A stretch of 64,000 nt of DNA. Source: Scilla litardierei (Eukaryota > Streptophyta > Magnoliopsida > Asparagales > Asparagaceae). The stretch's first letter is position 1; each line of letters opens with the position of its first letter. Location of the stretch: NCBI GenBank assembly GCA_030789695.1, contig CM061139.1, positions 199,923,641 through 199,987,640 on the forward strand, written 5' to 3'. Under the pieces are notes generated by a model. That model was given only the letters and a program-made list of their open reading frames with translations. It searched no databases and was not told the DNA's origin. Positions 10,793 through 22,293 of the stretch are shown here, in pieces. A program made the position numbers and the translations under genes.

Positions 10793-13537
10793 TGTAACGC
10801 CCCGCTTCCCAAAACGACGGAAGCGAGAGCGTTACTGAGGTCCGCTTGAACCGGAGCGGTGAAACTCATGTTCATGAAGCGTCTGTGGTAAACGCAAGGG
10901 CAGGTCCTTTGCACGCTTTTCAGAACAACCAGAATTATTCATACATTACAAGCCACATCTAGAAATAATAAACGTCCGTACATGAAATGAACACAACAAG
11001 CCTCAGCTGGGCCGAAATACAACAATAATAACGTACACACAACAACGGAAAGCAAACTACGGCAAGCAGCAATGGAATAGCCCACTAGTTCTCCGCAGGG
11101 AGAAACTCGGCGTCTACAGCGAACTCCTGACTCTCCAAGTCAGGTGTCTCGTAAGGAACCTCCTGATACTCAAGCTCGGGATCTGACATACATCCAAAAA
11201 CATGAATGTATGTCAGCAAGGGTCTGCAAGAAGATGTTAGAACCCAAGGCAAGATATACAAATTTATACTGAATTTAAGAGGCAATTATAATTTAACAAG
11301 ATAACAGTAAAAGTTTGAGCATGCTGATTTTAAAGTAAAAACATCCTATCATGCAGTTCTAAACAATCTGACGAGTAAAATAAGACATGTCAATTTTCAC
11401 TGAGGTAACAATTTCACTTTGCAAGTTTCAAGTTAGCTTCACACATCTATAATAGGGTTCTCGCCGGTAGGACGTGATGAGTGGGTCGTTCTTCACACGG
11501 GGGCTTACCGTGCTTGGCGCTAACCCACCGCATACGGGTGGTGCCCTTGAAGAGAGTACCCCGTCATACGCCTAGTGGCCGCACAACCCTAACCCCACCC
11601 CAATATTGGTGCTGGAACACGAGCCAGCCTAGTCAACTCACATGACATCACGAAAGTCACGATTTCGCCTTCGAGGCGCACGATTTCACGATGTCACTCT
11701 CTTGTTAGTCATTTTGAGACATGCAGCAATAATGTGACCATTTATCTTTACACAATAATTTCCAAGGTTACAAGAGTATCCAGTAATATTTACAACAATT
11801 TAACAAAATCCTGAGCATGTGAATTTAACGAATGCGACTTGAAAATTTAGTTATGGAACTTTGCATGCAGAGAGCTAAAAGAGTATTTACATTAACAAAT
11901 CCACTATAAATTGCATACTTGCCTGACTTCGGTGATTTTGGTGCCGTTGGGTTTGTCCCGACGGTTACTTCGTTACGGTGACAATGGTTCTCTGTTTTGG
12001 TTAAACATAGAGTTACAATTTATTAAACATTTAATTAATAAAAACTATAGTTGAAAGAATGGCCAACTATTTTACTTAATCTAATATTATACCATGTCCT
12101 ATTAACTTTTCCACTAATTTAACCACCCTATAATTTATACCCGGTTCATAACCCCCTCCCCCAACTGCCACTATAGTTTAACATTTAATCTAATCTTTAA
12201 CATGGCACACTCTCTCTTCCTTTGTTCATTCTTTAATAGCCCTACTTTATGTTAGCTCCCAGGCCCCCCCTGTCATCTCTTTTTTTTTCTTTACTTAATA
12301 TGGCCACCTACTAGGCTATTACCCTTACTGACTCCCCCCCATGTCTCTTTGTCTCCTTTCTTATCTTATCTCTTTCAGTTTCCTTTTTTTTTGTTTCTCT
12401 CATTTCGTTTTGCAGCAACACCAATAGGGAAACAAAAGAGGAGGGCTTACAATGCGCAAGCGAGGAGGGAGGAGAGGCGGACGGCGACTGGCGGCTCCGG
12501 CGGCGGGGCGGGCTCCCAGGCGGTGTCTCCGGCGGCGGGGACGAGAGGGAGGGGCGGTTTCCGGCGGGTTGAGGCGCTGCGCGGCGGTCTGCAGGCGGCT
12601 CCGGCGGCGGTCCTCCGACGGCGGCGCGCGCTTCCGGCGTTGCAGGCGGGATCCGGCGGTGGCGTGGGCTGAGGTGGAGGAGGAAGAGTGGAGAAGGTGG
12701 AGGGAGGAAGAAGGAAGAAGAGGAATTGATGTTGGTTTGATTTCTGAAGTTGTATCTCAGATTTTGGTTTGATTTGTAAGAATCTGAAATATCTTCAGAT
12801 CTGTTTGTATTTGATCTCTTCCTTTGATTCTGAAATTTGGGTTTGGGGAAGAAATTGGAGGAGGGTTTGGGTTGATTTCAGATTTTGGATCTGAATTTGT
12901 AAAGGATTTGGGATACTGATTTTTGGGGAAGATGATGGTGCTAATGAAGAACGGATTTTGGGTTTGATGAATGTTGCAGGGGAAGAGGAAGTGTTTTGCA
13001 GGGAGAGGTTGTTGTTGGCAGGAGGAAGGAGGAGATGAGAATGGGGAAGACGACCGTTGGTTTGTTGGCAACGTGCCTTACTGTCGTTGTTGAAATACGA
13101 CAGTGGATGGGGGAGACAAATTGAAGGGAGAGGAGCTGGTTGTGGGGAGGGATTAAATTTTCATGTTGGATCTCACCCACCCAAACGGTGGAATTCATTA
13201 GGGGTTAATAGCTAGGGTTAAAATGTTTTCATACAATGGCAAAGGTGTAATTAATTGTTAAGTTAAATAAGTAATTAAGCAAGGTGTAATTATTAAAATA
13301 AATAAGGTAATTAGCAAAGTTAAAAGTGATTAGAAATTTGTAATTAGGCTACGGTAATTAAATTAAGGTAATTAGTGAAAATCGATAGTCGGTTAATAAT
13401 GATACGGCAGAACGAAGAACGGATACGCGCTCGCGTTGACGCACAAACATAGAACTCGCGTACGAAAACATCCGGATGGTTAAAACGAAAATACGGGCAC
13501 GCACAAATAATACGCTTAGAAAATACCGGCCGTTACA
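10793..13537 (-). repeat. 3' LTR of the gypsy element
   Basis: This 2745-bp LTR is delimited by TGTAACG and CGTTACA. It contains a very GC-rich purine stretch (about 12450-12680) that creates long chance ORFs in several frames; I do not treat these as genes. Both LTR ends are palindromic, with a hairpin in the first 45 bp. Confidence 0.93.
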
Positions 13538-13560
13538 TTCTACCCACCTTAAGAAAAATT
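13538..13560 (-). promoter_or_regulatory. Polypurine tract of the gypsy element
   Basis: On the minus strand a purine-rich run reading AAGGTGGGTAGAA abuts the LTR start TGTAACG, which is the standard place for plus-strand priming. The same context (AAGGAGGGTAGGA) precedes the 3' LTR of the gag-only element at 60535. Confidence 0.75.
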
Positions 13561-13583
13561 CCGCCCTCGGAATTCTTATCCAC

Positions 13584-14486
13584 CTAAAGAGTATGGAACA
13601 AATATGGATAACGCTCCCGTATCTCATCTTCCCGCTCCCAGGTAGACTCTCCTGGCGAGTCGCGACGCCACATCACTCTCACGAGATTGACAACCTTGTT
13701 CCTGAGCGCCTTCTGACGTCGATCTATGATCTCCACAGGTTGCTGCTCATACGTCAGATCCGGTCGAACTGTAATCTCGGAGTAGTCCACAGCGTGAGAA
13801 GGGTCGCTGATATAACGACGCAGCTGGGACACATGAAAAACGTCATGAACTCCCTCTAAAGACGGTGGCAAGGCTAAGCGATATGCTACCTCTCCAACTC
13901 GCTCTAGCACATCGAAAGGTCCAATAAATCTCGGACTAAGCTTGCCTCTCTTCCCAAATCGAATCACCCCTCGATTCGGGGAGATCTTCAGGAACACATG
14001 ATCTCCCGGCTGAAACTCCAAAGGACGTCGTTTAGCATCGGCCCAATGCTTATAACGGTCCTGAGCGATCCGAAGCTTGTCCCTGATGTTACGCACAACA
14101 TCAACTGCTTCCACAATCATCTCTGGCCCCAATAGCTCTCTATCACCGACGTCATCCCAACTCAGTGGCGAACGACATTTTCTTCCGTAGAGAGCAGCAA
14201 ATGGCGCCATGCCAATGCTCGCCTGATAACTGTTATTGTAGGAGAACTCCACCAGGTGCAGATGATCCTCCCACGAGCCCTTGAGATCTAACATGCAAGC
14301 TCTCAACATATCCTCCAATATCTGGATAGTGCGCTCCGATTGTCCATCCGTCTGTGGGTGATACGCAGTACTGAACTTCAGACTGGTACCCAGATTGGTC
14401 TGCAGGCTCTTCCAGAATTGAGACGTGAACCTCGTATCACGATCTGATACAATGCTCACAGGGACTCCATGCAAGCGCACGATCTC
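13584..14486 (-). CDS. pol: Gypsy integrase core and chromodomain-like C-terminus (exon 3)
   Basis: This exon of about 300 codons starts just after a candidate splice acceptor (AG at 14487-14488). It holds the integrase core: SDRDTRF with a catalytic Asp, and the [10 protein letters not shown] region with the catalytic Glu. The GPF-type C-terminal module ([12 protein letters not shown]) follows. The final 50 residues ([13 protein letters not shown]...STWERE) resemble the chromodomain tail of Tekay/Del elements, which guides insertion into chromatin. It ends at a stop before the polypurine tract. The reading frame is open throughout. Confidence 0.9.
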   Translation of the reverse strand, partial: EIVRLHGVPVSIVSDRDTRFTSQFWKSLQTNLGTSLKFSTAYHPQTDGQSERTIQILEDMLRACMLDLKGSWEDHLHLVEFSYNNSYQASIGMAPFAALYGRKCRSPLSWDDVGDRELLGPEMIVEAVDVVRNIRDKLRIAQDRYKHWADAKRRPLEFQPGDHVFLKISPNRGVIRFGKRGKLSPRFIGPFDVLERVGEVAYRLALPPSLEGVHDVFHVSQLRRYISDPSHAVDYSEITVRPDLTYEQQPVEIIDRRQKALRNKVVNLVRVMWRRDSPGESTWEREDEIRERYPYLFHTL

Positions 14487-14555
14487 CTACACGACATAAT
14501 TCATATCACGACTATTACTAGAAGGAAATTATTAAGGTATGAGTTAGGTCATTAC
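14487..14555 (-). other. Candidate 69-nt intron in integrase
   Basis: On the minus strand the segment begins GTAATGACC and ends GTCGTGTAG, is AT-rich and contains in-frame stops. It falls between complete codons (phase 0). Removing it joins the two integrase parts without gain or loss of residues relative to the usual gypsy pattern. At 69 nt it is near the lower limit for plant introns. Confidence 0.65.
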
Positions 14556-16981
14556 CTCCATATACTTCCTTGCTAATATCTCCGTGGATTGCCCAACTCG
14601 GAAAGGTATAAAGTGCGCAGACTTGGTCAATCGATCAACGATGACCCAGATCGCGTCATTCTGTCTGGTGCTCCGAGGTAAGCCAGTCACGAAGTCCATC
14701 GTGATGTGCTGCCACTTCCACTCTGGAATCGACAGAGGTTGTAGTAGCCCAGCAGTGCGATGATGTTCAGCCTTCACTTGCTGACACACAAGACACTTGG
14801 CAACGCTCCGTGCCACACTTCTCTTCATCCCATGCCACCAGAAATTCTGACGAAGGTCCTTGTACATCTTCGTACCTCCAGGATGAATAGAATAAGGCGA
14901 ACTGTGAGCCTCATTCATCAATTCTTCTCTGATATCTCCTGCAGGCACGCAGACTCTACTACCATATCTCAAAGATCCATCCTCATGAATCAGAAAATCT
15001 GTCCGAAGTCCTGCTTCAACTTGCTCTTTGATCTTCTTCAATTTAGCATCTCCATCTTGGGCAGTCTTGATCCGATCCACAATCGTTGATTGAATCTGCA
15101 TGCTCATCAACGACGATGTGACTCCAGGTAGGACAGCCTCAACATCCATCTCTCGCAGATTCTGCTGCAATCTCCACTGAGCTGTGAGAATCATCACTTC
15201 GGGCAGTCGACTCAAAGCATCTGGTACGACATTCACCTTCCCTGGATGATACTGAAGATCGATGTCGTAGTCCGCCATTAATTCCAACCATCTGCGCTGT
15301 CTCATATTCAGTTCCTTCTGAGTGAATATATATTTCAAACTTTTGTGATCAGTGAAAATCTTCACTTTCTCACTCAGCAAGAAATGCCTCCAAATCTTCA
15401 AAGCAAATATGACGGCAGCTAACTCCAAGTCGTGAGTCGGATAATTCTTCTCGTGGATCTTCAACTGTCGAGAAGCATATGCGACTACATGACCGTGCTG
15501 GTGTAAAACGCATCCAAGTCCCTTGCATGATGCGTCGCAGAAAATCTCGAAGCCTCCGCTTCTGTCCGGAATAGCTAAAACTGGTGCAGATGTCAGCCTC
15601 TCTCTCAGAGTAGAAAGGGCTTGCTCACAAGAGTCTGACCAACTGAACTTAACATCCTTCCTTGTCAATCTCGTCATCGGCTCAGCTATCCTCGAGAAAT
15701 CCTTAATAAATCTGCGGTAGTATCCAGCCAATCCGAGGAAACTTCTGATGTCCGATGCCGATCGAGGTGTAGGCCATTCACTGACTGCTCTGACCTTCTC
15801 CGGATCTACTGAGATGCCAGCTCCTGATACCACATGCCCAAGAAATGCAACTCTGTCCAGCCAGAATTCGCATTTGCTATATTTGGCATACAGTCTATGG
15901 TGACGGAGCGTCTCCAATACCATCTTCAAGTGCTCTGCATGCTCCTCCTCGCTCCTCGAGTACACCAGGATGTCATCAATAAAGATCACCACGAACTTGT
16001 CGAGGAAGTCGTAAAAGATAAGGTTCATGAGGTTCATGAACACAGCAGGAGCGTTGGTCACACCAAACGGCATGACAACGAACTCATAATGCCCGTACTT
16101 AGTACGAAAAGCTGTCTTGGGCACGTCTTCCTTCTTGACTCTGACTTGATGATATCCGCTTCGGAGATCCAACTTTGAAAATACTCTCGATCCTCCAAGC
16201 TGATCGAAAATATCATCAATACGGGGTAGCGGGTATTTGTTCTTCACTGTGACATTGTTCAGCTCCCGATAATCCACACACATCCTCCTCGAGCCATCCT
16301 TCTTCTTCACCAGTAAAACAGGTGCACCCCAGGGAGATACGCTGGGATGAATGAAACCCTTCTGCATTAGCTCATCCAACTGCTTCCTCAGCTCTTCCAA
16401 CTCTGCAGGAGCCATACGGTAAGGCGCCTTCGAAATTGGTTGAGCTCCTGGCATAAGATCAATGCTGAACTCCAATGCTCGGTCAGGCGGCAATCCAGAA
16501 ATGTCTTCAGGGAAGACGTCTTCAAAATCTCTCACTACTGCAGGCTTCTCCGGCTCAGCTATCATGGATGCAATAGTAAGTCTGCATGGCTGGGCTCGAA
16601 ACTTGGCAGGCCCAAGCGAACGTCCTCCGCTAACAAATTCGAATACTGGGTGGTCAGGAATTTCGAATACCACTTTCTTCCGGCGACAGTCGATCGTGGC
16701 ATAAAAAGCTCCTAACCAGTCAATGCCGATAATAGCATCAAAATTGGGTAGGTCATGGACAATGAAGTCAGCATATAACTCGTGTCCACTAACTACCAAC
16801 GGGCATGGTCTACATCCCAGTGCAACCTTCACTACACCGTTCCCAGTTGTAATATTCCAACACTTGGGAAGTGTATAGGTGGGTATCGAGTGTTCGACTA
16901 CGAACTTCCGAGATAGGAGGCACATGGAAGCTCCAGAGTCGAACAGGGTCAAGGCCGGGTGAGATGAAACTAAGATGACGC
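14556..16981 (-). CDS. pol: Gypsy protease, reverse transcriptase, RNase H, integrase zinc finger (exon 2)
   Basis: This exon of about 809 codons contains, in order: aspartic protease (LFDSGAS, residues 17-23 of the 816-residue frame, with the flap region after it), reverse transcriptase ([19 protein letters not shown] catalytic motif), RNase H ([23 protein letters not shown] end) and the integrase HHCC zinc finger ([19 protein letters not shown]). All key residues are present and the frame is open. The upstream end lies at a candidate splice acceptor at 16982, which would make gag and pol one polyprotein in spliced RNA. Confidence 0.92.
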
Positions 16982-17066
16982 CTAAGGATACCATGCAACT
17001 AGATTAACATGGATATAACTAATCAAACACAAATGCATAAATAAGGAAGACTAGTTTAGGGGTTAC
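16982..17066 (-). other. Candidate 85-nt intron at the gag/pol junction
   Basis: On the minus strand the segment starts GTAACCCC and ends TATCCTTAG. Splicing splits a glycine codon in phase 1 and puts gag and pol in the same frame. Unspliced RNA stops three codons into the intron and would give Gag only, so splicing could set the Gag to Gag-Pol ratio. Confidence 0.65.
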
Positions 17067-18165
17067 CTGCAATCACGTCGTCCTCAGCTTCAGCCTCAAC
17101 GGCTGTCATATTGAAAGCTCGACGCTTCGGCGGATTGGCCTGCTGAAAGGCCCGATCCTGTGGAACTAAAGGTGGTCCACGCTGTCCAGGTGCCGGTGCG
17201 GTCCTCTGAGCGGGTCCAGGTGCTCCAGGAGGCACGGGTCGAGAACCGCGGGTACAATCCTTTACAGCATGAGAAGGCGATCCACAGACCAAACACTGAT
17301 TCAGCATCCTCCTACAGTCTTTCTTCACATGACCAAGTTTGCCGCAGAAATGGCAAACCAACTCAGCTCGGTTGGGGATAGGTGCAGCTGGCCTTTTGAA
17401 CGGTGTGGTCTGAACAGGACGAAAGCCGGGCCTAGGTGCACTCCTCTGTGGCTCCATCGGGCGCTTGCCCGCCTGACGTGCCCGCTTCTGATAAACTACC
17501 TGCTCGCGCTGCTTTGCGGCCACTAGGACTTGCTCATGAGTAGTAAAGGTGTGCCCGGACAATATCTCCTGTATGTCCAGGTCTAAGCCCTGTAGAAAGC
17601 GGTGTGCACAGTCCTCCTCGTCTGCTACCAGTGTAGTGGCGAATCGACTCAGCATGGTAAATTCGGCCTCATACTCATCGACTGTCCTGGTGCCCTGCTC
17701 CAGGTTGATGAAGCGCTGCTGCATCTCCCTCTTTGCAGACTTCGGGAAGTACTGGGCGTCAAACCTCTGACGAAAAGTAGCCCAAAGAATCGGCTTGATC
17801 AGCCTAGCCTCTTCAGCATCCCACCAATGACGTGCATTGTCTATCAGCTGCTGCTTGGCGAGGTCTACCCAATCGTTCGGATTGATTCGGGCAAGACCCA
17901 AGTTATCCGCAGTCTTGCGAAGCCATTCCTCGGCCGCTAGTGGGCCCTCTCGTCCAGAGAAGCTCGTCGGATGCATCTCCTTGAACTGCTTGGCTCCAGG
18001 CTCATAGCGAGGCGGTAGAGCAACTGGTGCAGCCTGACGTCCCTGCTGGACCAAGTGGTGCTGAACTTCAAGCATTTCCCTCATAACACCAAGCATCTGG
18101 CGGATGTCATCACTTCCGCCTCCAGCAGGTACGGGTCCATTTTGGGTGCTTCGTTCCTCAGCCAT
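17056..18165 (-). CDS. gag: Gypsy Gag (exon 1)
   Basis: This is a 369-residue Gag from the ATG at 18165. The retrotransposon gag domain lies at about residues 60-240, with the W-rich core HWWDAEEARLIKP and the RFINLEQG and EYEAEFTMLSRFA motifs. A basic linker precedes two CCHC knuckles (CHFCGKLGHVKKDC and CLVCGSPSHAVKDC). It forms the virus-like particle and binds element RNA. The stop is inside the candidate intron at 16982-17066. It is closely related to the Gag at 59152, which lacks pol. Confidence 0.93.
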   Translation of the reverse strand: MAEERSTQNGPVPAGGGSDDIRQMLGVMREMLEVQHHLVQQGRQAAPVALPPRYEPGAKQFKEMHPTSFSGREGPLAAEEWLRKTADNLGLARINPNDWVDLAKQQLIDNARHWWDAEEARLIKPILWATFRQRFDAQYFPKSAKREMQQRFINLEQGTRTVDEYEAEFTMLSRFATTLVADEEDCAHRFLQGLDLDIQEILSGHTFTTHEQVLVAAKQREQVVYQKRARQAGKRPMEPQRSAPRPGFRPVQTTPFKRPAAPIPNRAELVCHFCGKLGHVKKDCRRMLNQCLVCGSPSHAVKDCTRGSRPVPPGAPGPAQRTAPAPGQRGPPLVPQDRAFQQANPPKRRAFNMTAVEAEAEDDVIAGNP

Positions 18166-18294
18166 TTTGAGATAGGAAAACCCAAATTAATCTCGCGAAT
18201 GTGATTCTGTAGATGTTTGGCCGATGAAAATATTCTCATTGTTCTGAATTTGCAAATGCAAAGAGACGGACCTGCGTGGGCCACCACTAAAACC
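18166..18294 (-). other. Gypsy leader and primer-binding region
   Basis: On the minus strand the sequence just after the 5' LTR is GGTTTTAGTGGTGGCCCACG. The same stretch follows the LTR of the gag-only element at 59027, which supports it as the shared primer-binding and packaging region. I cannot name the priming tRNA. Confidence 0.6.
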
Positions 18295-21039
18295 TGTAAC
18301 GCCCCGCTTCCCAAAACGACGGAAGCGAGAGCGTTACTGAGGTCCGCTTGAACCGGAGCGGTGAAACTCAGGTTCATGAAGCGTCTGTGGTAAACGCAAG
18401 GGCAGGTCCTTTGCACGCTTTTCAGAACAACCAGAATTATTCATACATTACAAGCCACATCCAGAAATAATAAACGTCCGTACATGAAATGAACACAACA
18501 AGCCTCAGCTGGGCCGAAATACAACAATAATAACGTACACACAACAACGGAAAGCAAACTACGGCAAGCAGCAATGGAATAGCCCACTAGTTCTCCGCAG
18601 GGAGAAACTCGGCGTCTACAGCGAACTCCTGACTCTCCAAGTCAGGTGTCTCGTAAGGAACCTCCTGATACTCAAGCTCGGGATCTGACATACATCCAAA
18701 AACATGAATGTATGTCAGCAAGGGTCTGCAAGAAGATGTTAGAACCCAAGGCAAGATATACAAATTTATACTGAATTTAAGAGGCAATTATAATTTAACA
18801 AGATAACAGTAAAAGTTTGAGCATGCTGATTTTAAAGTAAAAACATCCTATCATGCAGTTCTAAACAATCTGACGAGTAAAATAAGACATGTCAATTTTC
18901 ACTGAGGTAACAATTTCACTTTGCAAGTTTCAAGTTAGCTTCACACATCTATAATAGGGTTCTCGCCGGTAGGACGTGATGAGTGGGTCGTTCTTCACAT
19001 GGGGGCTTACCGTGCTTGGCGCTAACCCACCGCATACGGGTGGTGCCCTTGAAGAGAGTACCCCGTCATACGCCTAGTGGCCGCACAACCCTAACCCCAC
19101 CCCAATATTGGTGCTGGAACACGAGCCAGCCTAGTCAACTCACATGACATCACGAAAGTCACGATTTCGCCTTCGAGGCGCACGATTTCACGATGTCACT
19201 CTCTTGTTAGTCATTTTGAGACATGCAGCAATAATGTGACCATTTATCTTTACACAATAATTTCCATGGTTACAAGAGTATCCAGTAATATTTACAACAA
19301 TTTAACAAAATCCTGAGCATGTGAATTTAACGAATGCGACTTGAAAATTTAGTTATGGAACTTTGCATGCAGAGAGCTAAAAGAGTATTTACATTAACAA
19401 ATCCACTATAAATTGCATACTTGCCTGACTTCGGTGATTTTGGTGCCGTTGGGTTTGTCCCGACGGTTACTTCGTTACGGTGACAATGGTTCTCTGTTTT
19501 GGTTAAACATAGAGTTACAATTTATTAAACATTTAATTAATAAAAACTATAGTTGAAAGAATGGCCAACTATTTTACTTAATCTAATATTATACCATGTC
19601 CTATTAACTTTTCCACTAATTTAACCACCCTATAATTTATACCCGGTTCATAACCCCCTCCCCCAACTGCCACTATAGTTTAACATTTAATCTAATCTTT
19701 AACATGGCACACTCTCTCTTCCTTTGTTCATTCTTTAATAGCCCTACTTTATGTTAGCTCCCAGGCCCCCCCTGTCATCTCTTTTTTTTTCTTTACTTAA
19801 TATGGCCACCTACTAGGCTATTACCCTTACTGACTCCCCCCCATGTCTCTTTGTCTCCTTTCTTATCTTATCTCTTTCAGTTTCCTTTTTTTTTGTTTCT
19901 CTCATTTCGTTTTGCAGCAACACCAATAGGGAAACAAAAGAGGAGGGCTTACAATGCGCAAGCGAGGAGGGAGGAGAGGCGGACGGCGACTGGCGGCTCC
20001 GGCGGCGGGGCGGGCTCCCAGGCGGTGTCTCCGGCGGCGGGGACGAGAGGGAGGGGCGGTTTCCGGCGGGTTGAGGCGCTGCGCGGCGGTCTGCAGGCGG
20101 CTCCGGCGGCGGTCCTCCGACGGCGGCGCGCGCTTCCGGCGTTGCAGGCGGGATCCGGCGGTGGCGTGGGCTGAGGTGGAGGAGGAAGAGTGGAGAAGGT
20201 GGAGGGAGGAAGAAGGAAGAAGAGGAATTGATGTTGGTTTGATTTCTGAAGTTGTATCTCAGATTTTGGTTTGATTTGTAAGAATCTGAAATATCTTCAG
20301 ATCTGTTTGTATTTGATCTCTTCCTTTGATTCTGAAATTTGGGTTTGGGGAAGAAATTGGAGGAGGGTTTGGGTTGATTTCAGATTTTGGATCTGAATTT
20401 GTAAAGGATTTGGGATACTGATTTTTGGGGAAGATGATGGTGCTAATGAAGAACGGATTTTGGGTTTGATGAATGTTGCAGGGGAAGAGGAAGTGTTTTG
20501 CAGGGAGAGGTTGTTGTTGGCAGGAGGAAGGAGGAGATGAGAATGGGGAAGACGACCGTTGGTTTGTTGGCAACGTGCCTTACTGTCGTTGTTGAAATAC
20601 GACAGTGGATGGGGGAGACAAATTGAAGGGAGAGGAGCTGGTTGTGGGGAGGGATTAAATTTTCATGTTGGATCTCACCCACCCAAACGGTGGAATTCAT
20701 TAGGGGTTAATAGCTAGGGTTAAAATGTTTTCATACAATGGCAAAGGTGTAATTAATTGTTAAGTTAAATAAGTAATTAAGCAAGGTGTAATTATTAAAA
20801 TAAATAAGGTAATTAGCAAAGTTAAAAGTGATTAGAAATTTGTAATTAGGCTACGGTAATTAAATTAAGGTAATTAGTGAAAATCGATAGTCGGTTAATA
20901 ATGATACGGCAGAACGAAGAACGGATACGCGCTCGCGTTGACGCACAAACATAGAACTCGCGTACGAAAACATCCGGATGGTTAAAACGAAAATACGGGC
21001 ACGCACAAATAATACGCTTAGAAAATACCGGCCGTTACA
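18295..21039 (-). repeat. 5' LTR of the gypsy element
   Basis: This 2745-bp LTR is the same length as 10793-13537. I saw four substitutions against the other copy, near 18371, 18462, 19000 and 19266. That implies a very recent insertion. Confidence 0.93.
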
Positions 21040-21044
21040 CATGA

Positions 21045-21133
21045 AAATGACTACATTACATGCGTGGATGTCTGTCTTATTTTCAGTCTTAATGATACAT
21101 GCTATTTTGTTTCTGTACATGCTAGATCATAAA
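21045..21133 (+). other. Rest of the Copia-A leader
   Basis: This short stretch resumes after the target duplication catga (21040-21044) and leads to the gag ATG at 21134. No other feature is seen. Confidence 0.6.
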
Positions 21134-22156
21134 ATGGCCAGACTCGCAAATGTAGACTTCTCAGTCCTGAAGGCTGATGGGTCAAACTACCTGAGTTGGC
21201 AGTTGGACCTGAAGTTCCATCTGCGCTCTCATGGTTTCAGTCTCACACAGACTGAAAAGGCAACAACTAGTACTGCCCCAGCTAACAAGGAGGCTTCAGT
21301 GGAAGCACCTCATACAGAGGAAGTTTCCGATATATTAAAGGCGAAAGCCATTATATATATCAGGAAACACTTAGACTCGACCTTAAAGGACGAGTACCTC
21401 ACTGTAGAGGACCCTTACGAGCTGTGGGATGCACTCGAGGAGAGGTACCGACATCAGAGGGATGTCATACTCCCCCGTGCACAGTACGAGTGGACTCACC
21501 TCCGCATACAGGATTTCAAATCCGTAGCGGAGTACAACTCAGCTCTCTTCCGCATCACCTCACGCCTGAAGTTGTGTGGTGAACCAGTGACGGAGAAAAT
21601 GTTGCTGGAAAAGACGTTTACGTCTTTCCATGAAAAGGACATGATCCTTATGCAACAATATCGAGAGAGGAAGTTCACAAAGTACTCTGACCTTCTTTCA
21701 TGCCTACTTATGGCTGAACAGAACAGAGACCTGTTGGTTGCCACCCACAACCTGCGCCCTCCTGGCTCCGCTCCATTGCCACCTCCTGCAGAGGCCCACT
21801 TCCAGTCTTCCCAGAAGAAGAAGACGGACAAAAAGGCAAAATTCCAGAAATGGAAAGAACAGAAGCAGCGGAAGAAGGCCACCCACCCAGCTCCTCCCCA
21901 GAACCAGAAGTTCGTGGACAAGAAGCAGAAGAGGATTCCCAACAAAGGAGGCACTCCCAAGAAAGACTGGGAGGACAAATGCTCAAAATGCGGGATGACG
22001 GGCCACTGGTCCAGAATCTGCCGCACATCAAAACACCTCCAGGACCTCTACCAGGCAAGCCTCAAGCCTCGAGCTGAGACAAACCTGATGGAGAGCGCAG
22101 CGTTGGCAGAGACCTCATGGACTCCCGAAGATTTCATGGGAGATGATACTCTCTAG
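21134..22156 (+). CDS. gag: Copia-A Gag
   Basis: I start this 340-residue Gag at the ATG at 21134 (MARLANVDF), because the longer open frame upstream reads through gypsy LTR sequence. The N-terminal half matches copia Gag (SNYLSWQLDLKFHL; ELWDALEERY). A Lys/Gln/Pro-rich basic linker follows, then one CCHC knuckle (CSKCGMTGHWSRIC) at about residues 281-294. The frame is intact. It stops 138 nt before the pol frame; how pol is expressed is not evident. Confidence 0.92.
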   Translation: MARLANVDFSVLKADGSNYLSWQLDLKFHLRSHGFSLTQTEKATTSTAPANKEASVEAPHTEEVSDILKAKAIIYIRKHLDSTLKDEYLTVEDPYELWDALEERYRHQRDVILPRAQYEWTHLRIQDFKSVAEYNSALFRITSRLKLCGEPVTEKMLLEKTFTSFHEKDMILMQQYRERKFTKYSDLLSCLLMAEQNRDLLVATHNLRPPGSAPLPPPAEAHFQSSQKKKTDKKAKFQKWKEQKQRKKATHPAPPQNQKFVDKKQKRIPNKGGTPKKDWEDKCSKCGMTGHWSRICRTSKHLQDLYQASLKPRAETNLMESAALAETSWTPEDFMGDDTL

Positions 22157-22293
22157 ATCTGGACCACTTTTATGCAATTAGCAATGTATCTTAAATTTTT
22201 ATGCATCGTATCTAGTTCTTTTTTCCATGTCAAACAATATCTTTTTAGCATTTATTTATGAAAGTGAATCTTTTATCTATATTTATTGCTTGA
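22157..22293 (+). other. gag-pol spacer of Copia-A
   Basis: This AT-rich spacer ends in a polypyrimidine stretch followed by TTTTTTAG at about 22306-22313, which looks like a splice acceptor just before the protease. I found no convincing donor upstream of the gag stop, so an intron is not claimed. Confidence 0.4.

Larger units (their letters stand above)
10793..21039 (-). mobile_element. Intact Tekay/Del-type Ty3/gypsy chromovirus
   Basis: This 10,247-bp element is flanked by a perfect duplication catga (10788-10792 and 21040-21044). Its two LTRs of exactly 2745 bp (10793-13537 and 18295-21039) differ at only four positions that I found. On the minus strand the order is LTR, gag, protease, RT, RNase H, integrase, chromodomain-like C-end, purine tract, LTR. 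No disabling lesion is seen if two predicted introns are spliced. It inserted into the leader of Copia-A and is the youngest layer of the nest. Confidence 0.95.

Noticed and set aside
12349..13198. Repeated ORFs in the gypsy LTRs (also 19851-20700)
   Set aside because: They lie within LTR sequence, occur identically in both LTRs, are GC-composition frames and show no domain.
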